A stretch of 64,000 bases of DNA from Platanthera guangdongensis (taxonomy: Eukaryota > Streptophyta > Magnoliopsida > Asparagales > Orchidaceae), in assembly GCA_039583875.1 (NCBI GenBank), contig CM077158.1, positions 236,212,453 to 236,276,452 of the forward strand, read 5' to 3'. A program made the position numbers and the translations under genes. Under the pieces are notes generated by a model that saw only the letters and a program-made list of their open reading frames with translations, was not told where the DNA came from and ran no database searches. Shown piece by piece: positions 33,704-44,183 of the stretch (position 1 is the first letter of the stretch; every line of letters begins with the position of its first letter).

Positions 33704-36700
33704 GTGGACGCCCCCAGCAGCTACAGCGCCATCTTCGGGAGGCCTCTCATCAGCACCTTCCGCTGCATCCCCTCGTCTTACCACCAGTGTTTGAAGTTCA
33801 ACGCTGAGGGGGTGCAGGTCAGGGTTAGGGGAGACCCAAAGGTGGCGCGGGAGTGTTACGTCACTGCGGTGAACACCATCTCTTGGCAGGAGGGAGCCAA
33901 GGAGATGGGACGGAGGATGGAAGAGGTCGAGCAGGAAGCAGGAGGGGAAGAGCTGGGAGTAGAGGACTGCGCGAAGAAAGCGGCAGGAGGAGATCTGGAG
34001 GAGGTGGCCGAGGTAGGAGCCGTGGGGGGAGAGATGGAGATAGAGGCCCCGGTTCCGGAGGAAGGGGACGCAGAAGGATGGGGGGAGCGGCCCAGGCTGG
34101 AGGCGGCAGAGGAAGTGGTGGAGCTGGAGGTGCTCACCCGGGGAGGAAGGGTGGAGAAAGTTCGCGTCAGCGGAGGGCTGACCCCGGAAGACCAAGGCAG
34201 GATGCTGGAGTGCATCCAGAAGAACGTGGACATCTTCGCCTGGAACGCCGCGGAGATGCCGGGGGTTGACGCGGATGTGGCTTGCCACCGCCTCAACCTG
34301 GACCCGGGAACACGCCCCGTCCAGCAGAAGAAAAGATCCACATCAGACAAGCTGGCGGAACCCATCCGGGAGGAGGTGGCGAAACTCCTCAAGGCAGGCT
34401 TCGTGTCTGAGATTCAATACCCCGGCTGGGTCTCCAACGTGGTTATGGTTAAAAAAGGGGATGGCCGATGGAGGATGTGTATCGACTTTTCCTTACTTAA
34501 TAAAGCTTGTCCCAAGGATTGTTACCCCTTGCCTCGGATCGACGCGCTGGTTGACTCAGCCGTCGGTTTTTCTGTAATGAGTTTTTTGGATGCTTTTTCA
34601 GGTTACCATCAGATCAGGATGCACCCCCCGGACGTTAAGGATGTCTCATTCATCACAGGGGACGGCTGCTACTGCTACAAGATGATGCCCTTTGGGCTGA
34701 AAAATGCTGGGGCTACCTACCAGAAGATGATGGACATGGTCTTCAAGGAGCAAAGGGGAAGGAACTTGGAGGTGTACGTGGACGACCTCATGATCAAAAG
34801 CCGGGATGTGGACGCCCACCTCCGGGACCTGGAGGAAACCTTCGCCACCCTGCGCAGATACAAAATGCGGTTGAATCCCCTCAAGTGTGTCTTCGGGGCC
34901 AGCCGAGGAAAGTTCTTAGGGCATCTCCTCACCCCCACGGGGGTCGAGCCGAATCCAGACAAGGTTAAGGCTATCCTGGAGCTGGGGCCCCCACGGAACG
35001 CAAAGGAGGTCCAACGGTTGACAGGGAAGCTAGCAGGGCTGAGTCGCTTCCTTTCTCGGGCAGGGGAGAGGTGCTCCCCCTTCTTCAAGATGCTAAGAGG
35101 TGGTCAGAGGTTTGAATGGACCAAGGAATGCGAGGAGGCGTTCCAGGCCCTCAAGATGCAGTTGACACAGGCCCCGCTGCTCCAAGGGCTGAAGGAGGGG
35201 GAGGACCTGTTCCTTTATCTCAGGGTCGGGGCAGAGGCCTTGAGCTCCGTCTTGGTTCGCGAAGAAGGGAAGAGACAGCTCCCTATTTATTACGTCAGCC
35301 GAGTCCTGAGAAAGGCCGAGCTCCGATATCCGATCTTGGAGAAGCTTGCATTCGCACTAATCGTCTCGGCTCGGAGGCTGCGACCTTACTTCCAGGCACA
35401 CTCAATCCGAGTGGTGACCGACCATCCCCTCCGCAACATCTTCGAGGGGGTGGAGCATTCAGGCAGGTTGGCTAAGTGGTCGGTGGAGCTGAGTGAGTTC
35501 GACGTCTCCTTCATTCCGCGGCTCTCGATCAAGGCTCAGGTGATGGCCGATTTCCTAGCCGACTACATGGTTGAAGTAGCGGAGGAAGAGCTCACCCGCC
35601 CGACCCCTTGGAAGGTGAGGGTGGATGGAGCCTCGGGAAGGCATTCTCTCGGAGTAGGGGTGGTTCTGGAAAGCCCTCAAGGGACTCAGATTGAGCAGAC
35701 GGTGGTGGTGCATTTTCCCATTACCAACAACCAGGCCGAGTACGAAGCAGTGATAGCGGGGCTGTGCCTGGCCAGGGAGTTGGGGGTGCTAGATGTGGAG
35801 GTCCTAACCGACTCCATGGTGGTGGCTTCCCAGATCAACGGGGAGTTCGAAGCAAGGGAGCCCGCTCTGAAGTTATACTTGGCCAAGGTGAAGGGGGTCA
35901 TAGGGACCTTCCAGACCTTCTCCATCCGGCACGTGCCAAGGGGGGAGAATGAACAGGTCGATCAACTCGCAAAGCATGGTCCCCAGGTGGGGGGCACCAT
36001 CACCGACCTGTTCCGCCCCTCCATCGAGGAAGGGGAGCTCATGGAAATCGATCAGCAAGCTTCATGGATGGATCCAGTCGTGGTCTTCCTCTCCACAGGA
36101 GAATATCCGGAGGGGGTAGATAAGAAGAAACTAAGGCACAAGTCAGCCTATTATCTCCTCCGGGACGGGCAGCTATACCGGAAGACCCTCTCGGGGATGC
36201 TAGCCCGCTGCGTGACCGAGGGTGAAGTACGGAGGATCTTGGAGGAAGTCCACTCCGGGGAATGTGGGAGCCACTCCGGGAGTCGGACCCTGGAAGGAAG
36301 GGTGGTCAGGCAAGGGTATTTCTGGCCCACCCTGGGCCGAGACGCCGCTGAGTTCGCAAGAAGATGTCATAAGTGCCAGCTGCTCGCCCCTCTCCAGCTG
36401 CAGCCAGCCCAGCGGCTCCGTAGTATCACGACCCCATGGCCCTTCGCAATCTGGGGAATGGATTTGGTTGGGCCGTTTCCCCAAGCCAGCGGCCAGAGAA
36501 GGTTCCTCCTGGTGATGATTGATTACTTCTCTAAGTGGATGGAGGTGAAGGCGTTGGCCAAGGTGACCTCTCAGGTGATCAGGAATTTTGTTTGGGGGGA
36601 GATCATCTGTCGTCATGGGCTGCCGCAGGCCATCGTCACAGACAACGGACTTCAGTTCGCCAGTGCCGAGTTCACCAGCTTCTGCGAACAGCTCGGGATC

Positions 36701-37303
36701 GATCTCAGGTTCGCCTCGGTCCATCACCCCAGGAGTAACGGGCAGGTGGAGGCCGCAAACAAGATCATCGTCAACCTCCTCAAGAAGAAGGTGGAGAATC
36801 TGAAGGGGAGCTGGGTGGAGCAGCTCCCTGCGGTTCTTGGGGCCCTAAGGACCACCCCCAACACGGCTACGGGAGAGACACCATTCAAACTCTCCCACGG
36901 GTGCGAGGCAGTGCTCCCCATAGAGTTTGAAGTCCAAACGCCACGGGTCGTGGCGGCCAAAGAGGGCCGTGAGGAATGGCAGGCAGAAAATGAGGAGGAA
37001 CTGAGACTCTCCCTTGACATGGTGGAAGAGGTTAGGGACCTTTCCGCTATCCGGCAGGAGGAGGTAAAAAGAAGAATGGCCAAGTACTTTGACAAGCATG
37101 TCAGGGTCAAGCAGTTCGTGGAAGGGGACTTGGTGCTGAAGAAAGTGGATGCGGCAGGGAGGTCGGCATCCGTAGGAAAGCTCAATCCCAGCTGGGAGGG
37201 ACCATTCATTGTAAAGGCAGCCTTGGGGTCAGGGGGCTACCGACTCCAAAATGTAGAGGGCGAGACCTTGAGTCTCACCTGGAGCGGTGACGACCTCAAA
37301 TAA
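33704..37303 (+). CDS. pol: Pol of element F: RT, RNase H, second RNase H, integrase (intact frame)
   Basis: A 1199-codon uninterrupted frame. It opens inside the protease tail (DAPSSYSAIFGRPLIS; no ATG at this point, so it depends on gag-protease). A linker of about 150 residues is acidic. RT lies at about residues 210-400 (GFVSEIQYPGWVSNVV, SFLDAFSGYHQI, catalytic VYVDDLM at about 357). The first RNase H spans about 480-620 (IYYVSRVLRKAELRYP, VVTDHPLRNI). A second, archaeal-type RNase H spans about 633-770 (VRVDGASGRHSLGVGV, NNQAEYEAVIAGL, VLTDSMVVASQI). Integrase has the HHCC region (HSGECGSHSG, CHKCQ) and the triad D919, D980, E1016 (GMDLVGPF, VTDNG, GQVEAAN). It ends LTWSGDDLK, also seen in G. 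Two RNase H domains mark the Tat lineage. The enzyme motifs look intact, but the upstream frame is broken. Confidence 0.92.
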   Translation: MDAPSSYSAIFGRPLISTFRCIPSSYHQCLKFNAEGVQVRVRGDPKVARECYVTAVNTISWQEGAKEMGRRMEEVEQEAGGEELGVEDCAKKAAGGDLEEVAEVGAVGGEMEIEAPVPEEGDAEGWGERPRLEAAEEVVELEVLTRGGRVEKVRVSGGLTPEDQGRMLECIQKNVDIFAWNAAEMPGVDADVACHRLNLDPGTRPVQQKKRSTSDKLAEPIREEVAKLLKAGFVSEIQYPGWVSNVVMVKKGDGRWRMCIDFSLLNKACPKDCYPLPRIDALVDSAVGFSVMSFLDAFSGYHQIRMHPPDVKDVSFITGDGCYCYKMMPFGLKNAGATYQKMMDMVFKEQRGRNLEVYVDDLMIKSRDVDAHLRDLEETFATLRRYKMRLNPLKCVFGASRGKFLGHLLTPTGVEPNPDKVKAILELGPPRNAKEVQRLTGKLAGLSRFLSRAGERCSPFFKMLRGGQRFEWTKECEEAFQALKMQLTQAPLLQGLKEGEDLFLYLRVGAEALSSVLVREEGKRQLPIYYVSRVLRKAELRYPILEKLAFALIVSARRLRPYFQAHSIRVVTDHPLRNIFEGVEHSGRLAKWSVELSEFDVSFIPRLSIKAQVMADFLADYMVEVAEEELTRPTPWKVRVDGASGRHSLGVGVVLESPQGTQIEQTVVVHFPITNNQAEYEAVIAGLCLARELGVLDVEVLTDSMVVASQINGEFEAREPALKLYLAKVKGVIGTFQTFSIRHVPRGENEQVDQLAKHGPQVGGTITDLFRPSIEEGELMEIDQQASWMDPVVVFLSTGEYPEGVDKKKLRHKSAYYLLRDGQLYRKTLSGMLARCVTEGEVRRILEEVHSGECGSHSGSRTLEGRVVRQGYFWPTLGRDAAEFARRCHKCQLLAPLQLQPAQRLRSITTPWPFAIWGMDLVGPFPQASGQRRFLLVMIDYFSKWMEVKALAKVTSQVIRNFVWGEIICRHGLPQAIVTDNGLQFASAEFTSFCEQLGIDLRFASVHHPRSNGQVEAANKIIVNLLKKKVENLKGSWVEQLPAVLGALRTTPNTATGETPFKLSHGCEAVLPIEFEVQTPRVVAAKEGREEWQAENEEELRLSLDMVEEVRDLSAIRQEEVKRRMAKYFDKHVRVKQFVEGDLVLKKVDAAGRSASVGKLNPSWEGPFIVKAALGSGGYRLQNVEGETLSLTWSGDDLK

Positions 37304-37394
37304 TTTTTCCCTTGAAACATGTAAGAAGCACTTTGATTGTAATAAATTTTCTCAAGTCCTCTGACAATGTTGTAACTAGCCTGCATGATAGGAT

Positions 37395-38650
37395 GTGATG
37401 TGTTTTGGACCCCGAGCAGATCCCGCTGTCAGGGTCTCACCTAGCTGATAGGGCTGGAAGTCACTCGGTGTCATCCCTGGCCTCGAGCAGATCCCGCTGT
37501 CAGTCTCTCACCTAGCTGACAGGGCTGGAAGTCACTCGATGGCGGTAGTATTGGACCCCGAGCAGATCCCGCTGTCAGGCTCTCACCTAGCTGACAGGGC
37601 TGGAAGTCACTCAGTGTCATCCCTGGCCTCGAGCAGATCCCGCTGTCAGGCTCTCACCTAGCTGACAGGGCCGGAAGTCACTCGATGGCGGTAGTATTGG
37701 ACCCCGAGCAGATCCCGCTGTCAGGCTCTCACCTAGCTGACAGGGCTGGAAGTCACTCGGTGTCATCCCTGGCCTCGAGCAGATCCCGCTGTAAGGCTCT
37801 CACCTAGCTGACAGGGCTGGAAGTCACTCGATGGCGGTAGTATTGGACCCCGAGCAGATCCCGCTGTCAGGCTCTCACCTAGCTGACAGGGCTGGAAGTC
37901 ACTCGGTGTCATCCCTGGCCTCGAGCAGATCCCGCTGTCAGGCTCTCACCTAGCTGACAGGGCTGGAAGTCACTCGATGGCGGTAGTATTGGACCCCGAG
38001 CAGATCCCGCTGTCAGGCTCTCACCTAGCTGACAGGGCTGGAAGTCACTCGGTGTCATCCCTGGCCTCGAGCAGATCCCGCTGTCAGGCTCTCACCTAGC
38101 TGACAGGGCTGGAAGTCACTCGATGGTGTTAGTATTGGACCCCGAGCAGATCCCGCTGTCAGGCTCTCACCTAGCTAATAGGGCTGGAAGTCACTCGGTG
38201 TCATCCCTGGCCTAGAGCAGATCCCGCTGTCAGGCTCTCACCTAGCTGACAGTGCTGGAAGTCACTCGGTGTCATCCCTGGCCTCGAGCAGATCCCGCTG
38301 TCAGGCTCTCACCTAGCTGACAGGGCTGGAAGTCACTCGATGGTGGTAGTATTGGACCCCGAGCAGATCCCGCTGTCAGGCTCTCACCTACCTGACAGGG
38401 ATGGAAGTCACTCGGTGTCATCCCTGGCCTCGAGCAGATCCCGCTGTCAGGCTCTCACCTAGCTGACAGGGCTGGAAGTCACTCGGTGTCATCCCTGGCC
38501 TCGAGCAGATCCCGCTGTCAGGCTCTCACCTAGCTGACAGGGCTGGAAGTCACTCGATGGTGGTAGTATTGGACCCCGAGCAGATCCCGCTGTCAGGCTC
38601 TCACCTAGCTGACAGGGCTGGAAGTCACTCGGTGTCATCCTTAGCCTCGA
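37395..38650 (+). repeat. 73-bp tandem repeat arranged as 146-bp dimers, after F pol
   Basis: About 17 copies of a 73-bp unit containing GAGCAGATCCCGCTGTCAGG and GGCTGGAAGTCACTCG. Two unit types alternate, one starting TTGGACCCC and ending TCGGTGTCATCC, the other starting TGGCCTCG and ending CGATGGCGGTAGTA. This gives a 146-bp higher-order period (TTGGACCCC at 37551, 37697, 37843, 37989). Each unit can form a hairpin (CTGTCAG ... CTGACAG, 11-12 base loop). The reverse complement shares a core with the 119-bp repeat of element G at the same location. Confidence 0.92.
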
Positions 38651-39363
38651 GCAGATCCCGTGGTCAGGCTCTTACCTAGCTGACGGAGCCAGAGGTCAAT
38701 CGATGGTGTCGGCCTCGAAGTCATCAGGTATGGGTCAAGGCCTCGGTGCCGGGAAACAAAGGGAGAGAAAGGTTCTGCCAAGGGGGAGCTCGGGCTCGGC
38801 AAGCCCAGCCCGATAGGATCTAGCAAGCAAGCCAGGCTGGGGGACTCGGCAAGAGCGAGTGTGCACCCGCCAACCCCGGCTCAGCATCAGCGAGCGGGGT
38901 GCGAGCCCGGGGCTCACCAAGGATGAGCAAGCAGGACCGGGGGGCCTCGCCCCCTTTAGCCATTGGACTTGACTTTTCTTCCGTTTTCGGGCTCAACCCG
39001 GATGGATCGCATGCGAGTAAAGGTAGGCGGATAGAAGGGTGGAGGCCGTGTGCGAGCAATAGTGGCGTGAAAAGGGCGGAGAGCAACTCGCCGCGAAATC
39101 GTTCGGGGGCTCAGCGAACACCCCAAGCGCGTCTCGCTCGCGTACGCGCTCTCATAATCGCTCTACTCGCGGAACCTGCCTCTGCGAGGTCACGGGAGGA
39201 AAAACTCGCATACATTCAGAGCTACTCGCATAGTAAGAAAGTAAATGACACTGGTATGATCAAAACTCGCATACATTCATTGCTTACAATTATTTACAAA
39301 GATTACATTGAGCTCGCCTCGGCGAGTAGACAAAATAGAAACAGAAAAGAAAATACAAGGCTA
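38651..39363. other. Spacer between repeat block and antisense gene in F
   Basis: GC-rich sequence with many GCTCGGC/GGCGAGC words and no convincing ORF. It lies downstream of the antisense gene's stop codon (39364) and would include its 3' untranslated region. No clear terminator was identified. Confidence 0.5.
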
Positions 39364-41566
39364 TCAGCTGGCCTCGCCCCCTCCGCCGGGCTCGTCCCCG
39401 CCGTCGCCCGAATGGTCCTGGAAGCTCTTCCCGAACATTGTGTCCAGGCTATCTTCCTTCTCGCTGGGCGGCGTCGCCGGAAACAGACTCGGCATCAGGT
39501 CCCGAGCAGAGATCTCCCCGCATCCTTCCACCAGCACCCCGGAGTCCTTCATCATCGCGAGGGTGCACTCGGCGGTCTGGATTGAGTTGATCCGCAATCT
39601 CTCGACGAGGTCGGCCTCGCCGAAGATGCGCGGGCTCTTGTAGGGGAGTGTGGGGTCGATGTCGTGCGACGAGAAAAAGATCTCCGCCTGGCGACGAACC
39701 TCGCCGAGAAGGTGCTGGTTCTCCCCCTTCAGCTTCGCGTTCGCGCCCTCCAGCTCGCCAAGGCGCGCGCGCAGGCGGCCGTTCTCCTCCCCGATCTCGG
39801 CATTGCGAGCCTGGAGCTCGCCAGCAGCGTCGGCATCCGCGGCCAGTTGTGCGCACAGCCGGCTAACCTCCTCCCCCAGCTCAGTGTTGCGAGCCTGGAG
39901 CTCGCCCGCCGCCTTGGCATCCTGGAAAAAGCCCATTTAGCGGCAGCAAAACTTTCTAAGCAAAAGAGAGCGGTGCGTAACACTTACCAGCCCGCCAGCA
40001 GTCTGGGCGAGAAGACCATCCGCGATGCCGAGCCGCCTCGCCTGATCGGCGACCTGCTCCTTGGCGAGGTCGCGAGCCTGCTCGGCCTTTTCGAGCTGGT
40101 GGCTGATGGCGAAGCTGCGGCGCGCCAGCATGTGGTGCAGCTCCAGAGTCCGCAGGTGAGACTGCAGGCCCTCATGGCCGAGCTGCCGGAGGGTCGACCT
40201 CTTGTAGGCCTCGGCATCCTCCCGGCCATAGAGGCCGAAGCCGAGGGCATAGGCGTGACCGGTGGCGGGCTCGCGGTCGTGCCAGGACGGGTGCAGAGTG
40301 GAGACGGAGACTCGATGAGCGAGCTCGTCCCACTGCAGCATGGGCTCGCCCGCGGAATCCTTCCAGCGCCCGCCGAAGTTGAAGAGGGGGTGCTACTTCG
40401 GCGGCACGCGCTCGCGGGCAGCCCTCTTTGCCGAAGGAGGAGGGGAGATCGCGGCCGAGGTAGAAGGGCCCTTGCCGCCCTTTCGGCCCTTGCTGATCGT
40501 CTCCTTCAGCGGGCTCTCCGGTGACGCGTCGGGAGGAGTCTCCGACGAGCTGATGTACTTGGGGCTGGGTTGATGTTGCTGCTGTCCCCGCGGAGCCAGT
40601 AGGGCCCTCCGCATCTTTTTTATCTGACGGGGGCCCGATGGCGGGTTCGACCCCGCGTCCTCAGATCGCCTCTTGCCGGAAGAGGGCTGCGAGAGGGCCG
40701 CCTCGTCTCGGCAGGCTGCTGCCGCTGCCCTCTCGCGAGCAAGAGGGTCAGTATCGAGCCTCGGGTCCGCGAACGGCGGGTTCGCGGGGATTATCCGCTC
40801 CCCTGCAGAAAACACTTGGAAAGGTTAGAAAATTCAGATATGATGATGTGCCGAGCTCGGCGAGTAGGCGAGCTCGGCAAAATAAGGAAAGTATACCTTC
40901 GCCGGGCAGAACCGGGGGGAGCGCGTCGAGGCCGCTCCGCAGGAAGGCGACCTCGAAATCTTTGTGGAGGAAGAATTTGTGGAGCTCGGCGTCGTTGCCG
41001 GACACCGCCGGCGGGCGGTACACCTCCTTGCCATTTTGTTGCGGCGAGTAGGGGATGTTGCCGAGATCGCCCTTGATGAAGGCGATCTTGGTCATCCAGG
41101 TATGGTGCTTGTTCGCGATCTCGCGAACCTTGATCAAGGAGCCGCCGAAGTAGGCGACCCCGTCCGTCGTCGCCTTATTGGAGAAGAGTTTCCTGAACAC
41201 GGTCAGGTTGAACTCGATCCTCTCCCGCCGCAGGTAGCTCGCGAAGGCCACCATCATCGCGATGGCGTTTGAGTTCAGCTGCGTGGGGACGGCCCCGTAA
41301 TATTTCAGGATCTGCCGGATTTCCGGCCACAAGGGAAGTCGCAGCCCCACCTCGAAGTGCGAGATGGGGAATGCGAGCTCGTTCTCATAGAACGCGTTGA
41401 TGGCCTCGCCCGGCCCCGGCCTACGCGCCTCAAAGCCCGGCGGCACATACAGGGCGATGAATTCTGCGAGCTCCTCCTCGCAGGTGTGGCCGTCGAAGAA
41501 GCAGTAATCCGCAAAGTGTTGCGCGCATTTGGAGCGGCCATCGGCGTCCGGGTTGGTCTTGCCCAT
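39364..41566 (-). pseudogene. Antisense gene 1 of element F, three exons, 'putative gypsy-type transposon' family
   Basis: Encoded opposite to gag-pol. Exon 1 is 41566-40897 (start MGKTNPDADGRSKC), exon 2 40802-39988, exon 3 39921-39364. Introns of 94 and 66 bp have GT...AG ends (GTATAC/CTGCAG; GTAAGT/TTCCAG), in phases 1 and 0. The joined frame is 681 codons including the stop, with a single in-frame TAG at 40393-40395. Exon 1 contains GEAINAFYENELAFPISHFE, RLPLWPEIRQIL, RRERIEFNLTVFRKLF and LPPVLPGE. Exon 2 starts GERIIPANPPF. Exon 3 is coiled-coil-like and ends with CGEISARDLMPSLFP. Exon borders, phases and these motifs recur in G (52550-54510). This resembles, from memory, Pfam family Transposase_28 and the antisense gene of Grande-type elements. 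Function unknown. TATA box 41677-41684. Confidence 0.85.
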
Positions 41567-41676
41567 GATCGCAGAGAAGAAGAGAGGCACTACGCGAGCA
41601 GGAGAAGGAGAGAACACAGGGAAGCAAAGTAATAAAAGCACAGTATGGGGGGGTAGGTGAGAGCCGGGGGGGGGGC

Positions 41677-41684
41677 TATTTATA
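41677..41684 (-). promoter_or_regulatory. TATA box of antisense gene 1 in F
   Basis: Minus-strand TATAAATA in CCTATAAATAGCCCC, 111 bp before the ATG at 41566. Between 41685 and 41954 lies the upstream region, with four CCAGCTCGCC repeats (41721-41766) and no ORF. Confidence 0.65.
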
Positions 41685-41954
41685 GGAAAGGAATCTGAGG
41701 CAAGCTGTCACATCGGTGCAGCTCGCCGCCCCAGCTCGCCACCCCAGCTCGCCACCCCAGCTCGCCGACTTCCGGCGCATCCCAACTGAGGCTAAGTCAA
41801 ACATTACGGCTTTTTATTTAAATAACATAATTAAGAATGTTCTAAGAGTTGTTCATCACAGAAGGGGAAAGTTCAGAACAGAAAAGGAGGCGCGCGAACA
41901 GGGAGGGCATCGGGACGCGAGCGACGGTCGGCTCGGCAGGGGAGCCCGCAAAAC

Positions 41955-42640
41955 TTACCTACCCCGGCCTCGCGATCCCCGCCCCCCAAGCTGCCACGCG
42001 CGAAGTAACTCGCGGATCCTTCCGGAATTCCTTTGTGCAACCAAGAGGCCATCATCTATCTCATCCAGGAGTCGGGAGGGAGACATCAACTCGCGAGCTC
42101 GGCCGAGGCGCACCTCCTCAGCAAGACGCGCGTAGTCGCGCTGTAGCGTCTCGTTGACCCCCTGCACCTCGCGCAGTCCACACACCAGCTTCTTGAGGAG
42201 CTTGACCTCCATCCTCATCAGCTCGCCTTGATCAACCTCCGGACCCAGGTAAGAGTCCAGCGAGCTCGGAGGTGGGAGGGGAGAGTGGAGGGCTGCCCGC
42301 GAAGACTCCTCGGCAGCCGATTGACTGGGAAGAGCTGTAAAGGCAAATGTCAGCAGAGCAAAAGCTTGCGAAGAACAGGGGTGAGCGAGGCTGACCTGAA
42401 GAGCTCGGCGGTTCAAGCGAGATGCGAGGAGGGACAAATCTCAGGTCCTTCCCGCGACCTGGGCCGCGAACCCCCGGCGAGATGAGCTCGAAAGCCGGGG
42501 TGGGAATGGACGCCCGACCTCTCCCGGCGGCCTCGTCAGTTTGCTGAGGAGGGGAGCCCGGTGGCGAAGTCGGCCTCTGCGAGGTCACAGGCAGGATCCC
42601 GAAGAGGAGCGGCGGATCCCGGGGATGGCTATCCGGTGCC
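41955..42640 (-). pseudogene. Antisense gene 2 of element F, 5' end deleted
   Basis: The last exon, about 42334-41955, begins after an acceptor CTTTACAG and reads LPSQSAAEESSRAALH..., SLDSYLGPEVDQGELMRMEV, a coiled-coil-like middle and SRLLDEIDDGLLVAQRN, stop at 41955. A preceding exon-like part (to about 42420, donor CAG/GTCAGC) continues to the deletion joint at 42643. The counterpart in G (51051-52061) shares DYLGDL, an EV/EID pattern and length, so this seems to be a second conserved accessory gene, transcribed in the same direction as antisense gene 1 and lying between it and the 3' LTR. Function unknown. Confidence 0.55.
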
Positions 42641-42643
42641 GAG

Positions 42644-44183
42644 AATCCAAGGTTGCCTCTCCTGCCCCAGGACAAGAAGGAAGTGAAGAAGAAACCTTGG
42701 AGCCAAGTACCTCTGGCCCAGGACTATCTGAAGGAGAGTTCTCCCTACTCTCAAGACAGTTCAAGAAATTCTTGAACAAAAAGAAGCAATAGAAAGGCAA
42801 GGATGCCTCTTATAGAAGATCACGCCATGATGGCGATCAACACAGAAAAAGAACAAGCAGCCATGACAGGTATATTACTAAACCGAACAAACATATTTCT
42901 ACTGACATTGTTTATTATTGTTGCAATAAGTCAGGACATGTCATCTCTGATTTCCCTCATAAGAAGAAGGAGGGTGGAAAAAGAGAGGAAAATAAATCCT
43001 CATATAACAAGAAGAGGACAGAAAAGAGCTTAATTGCCAAGAAGGGCAAGACTTTTAGCGAGTCTGACTCATCTGAGTCAAGTGAAGAAGAGGAAGCCTA
43101 CTTTGGGCTAATGGCTCAGACTGATGATGAACAAGAACCCCAGTTCACTGGGAAGGTAAATTCTCATACTCCTCTTTTTGAATATGATGTTTCTGAACAT
43201 GATCATGAGGACAGCTCTTCTGACGATGAGTCTGAACTCATGGCCCAATACAAGAAGTTGATCAAGGCTTACGACAAATGTCGAAAAGTCGTGAAAACTC
43301 AAGCCAAAGAGATAAAGTCTCTAAAGGCTGAAGAGAGCACCTTGAGAGAGGAAGTCGCTAAGACAAACTCACTCAAAGAGACCTTCAATGCTGCCATTGA
43401 AGAATATAATAAGGCTCTTGAGCACGTAGACCTTAAGGATAAGATCATCAAAGAGTTGGAAGAACAACTTGCTGCTGAAAAGAAACTTGTTGAAAGTTTC
43501 TCGAAGACCAAGACTTTCCTTTCTTTCGTTGCCGAATTCTCAGCTGAGGCCAACGGTGCTGCGCTAGGCCATGTTGAAGCTCCTAGTAAATCTTTTAGGA
43601 GGAAAAAGCTCAAAAAAAGAATAAGGCGACTAAGAAGGCATTCACCAAAGAGAATGGGAAAGCCCCTCAAGATCAGACTTCTTTCAAGAAGGTCATATTT
43701 CCATCAAACGAGTTTGATCTTGACTCGTCCTACGGTCACTTTGCTAGACCTACTTATGTAGAGCCGAAGTCTCGTTACCAAGGAGGGACTCGTCCCCGAA
43801 ACTTTGGCAAGAGTATCTTTAAGGCACCTTATGAAGAAATTACTCTTCAGAGCTATGACCCTTATAATCATGGTCATAACATTAAGAAAGCACCAAAGGT
43901 AAGGCCTATTGTGGAAAAGCCACTGAAGGAGAAGAAATCATGTGATTGTCATCACCATGAAGCTTCTTCCACCAAGAATGCTGCCCCTGCTAGACCACCA
44001 TTTCAAAAGGTCAAGCAGGAGAATATAAGGCAAAGATACAATAGGTTTTACTGTTAGTGTTGCGGCAAAATTTGTCACTTTGCCATTGACTGCTCGTTTA
44101 ATTCCAGGAATTTTGCAACTCCTCAAGTTGGCAATATGAGAAAGACCACTCATAATGCTAATACTCGTAAGGGGAGTGTTGAA
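42644..44183 (+). pseudogene. gag: Element C gag, continued after the E/F insertions
   Basis: Resumes at AATCCAAGGTTGCC, equivalent to B 15245, and runs collinear with B to GLEHN. It carries the shared TAG after FLNKKKQ (about 42790), the first knuckle with its last Cys changed to Phe (CCNKSGHVISDF), the Glu/Lys coiled-coil-like part, the shared -1 shift in the A-run near 43613 and the second knuckle with Trp changed to TAG (near 44056). No protease follows. The sequence 42541-42643 before the joint belongs to F and not to C. Confidence 0.85.

Larger units (their letters stand above)
31140..42643 (+). mobile_element. Element F: GC-rich Tat-lineage Ty3/gypsy element inserted in the E LTR
   Basis: 5' LTR (31140-31799), gag, protease, a 1199-codon pol with RT, two RNase H domains and integrase, a 73-bp tandem repeat block, then two genes on the opposite strand. 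The 3' LTR is missing; the element ends at 42643 in a deletion joint with element C. The dual RNase H and an antisense gene between pol and the 3' LTR are hallmarks of the Tat lineage (Grande/RIRE2-type). The element is much richer in G+C than its neighbours. Element G is a relative with the same plan, and its LTR defines the LTR ends of F. Confidence 0.88.

Noticed and set aside
33620..34392. Minus-strand ORFs opposite F pol
   Set aside because: Codon-bias shadows of the pol frame; no homologous frame is kept in G.
37395..38650. CRISPR-like direct repeats
   Set aside because: Contiguous 73-bp tandem units without unique spacers, inside a plant retrotransposon; the 119-bp block at 55255-56890 is rejected for the same reason.
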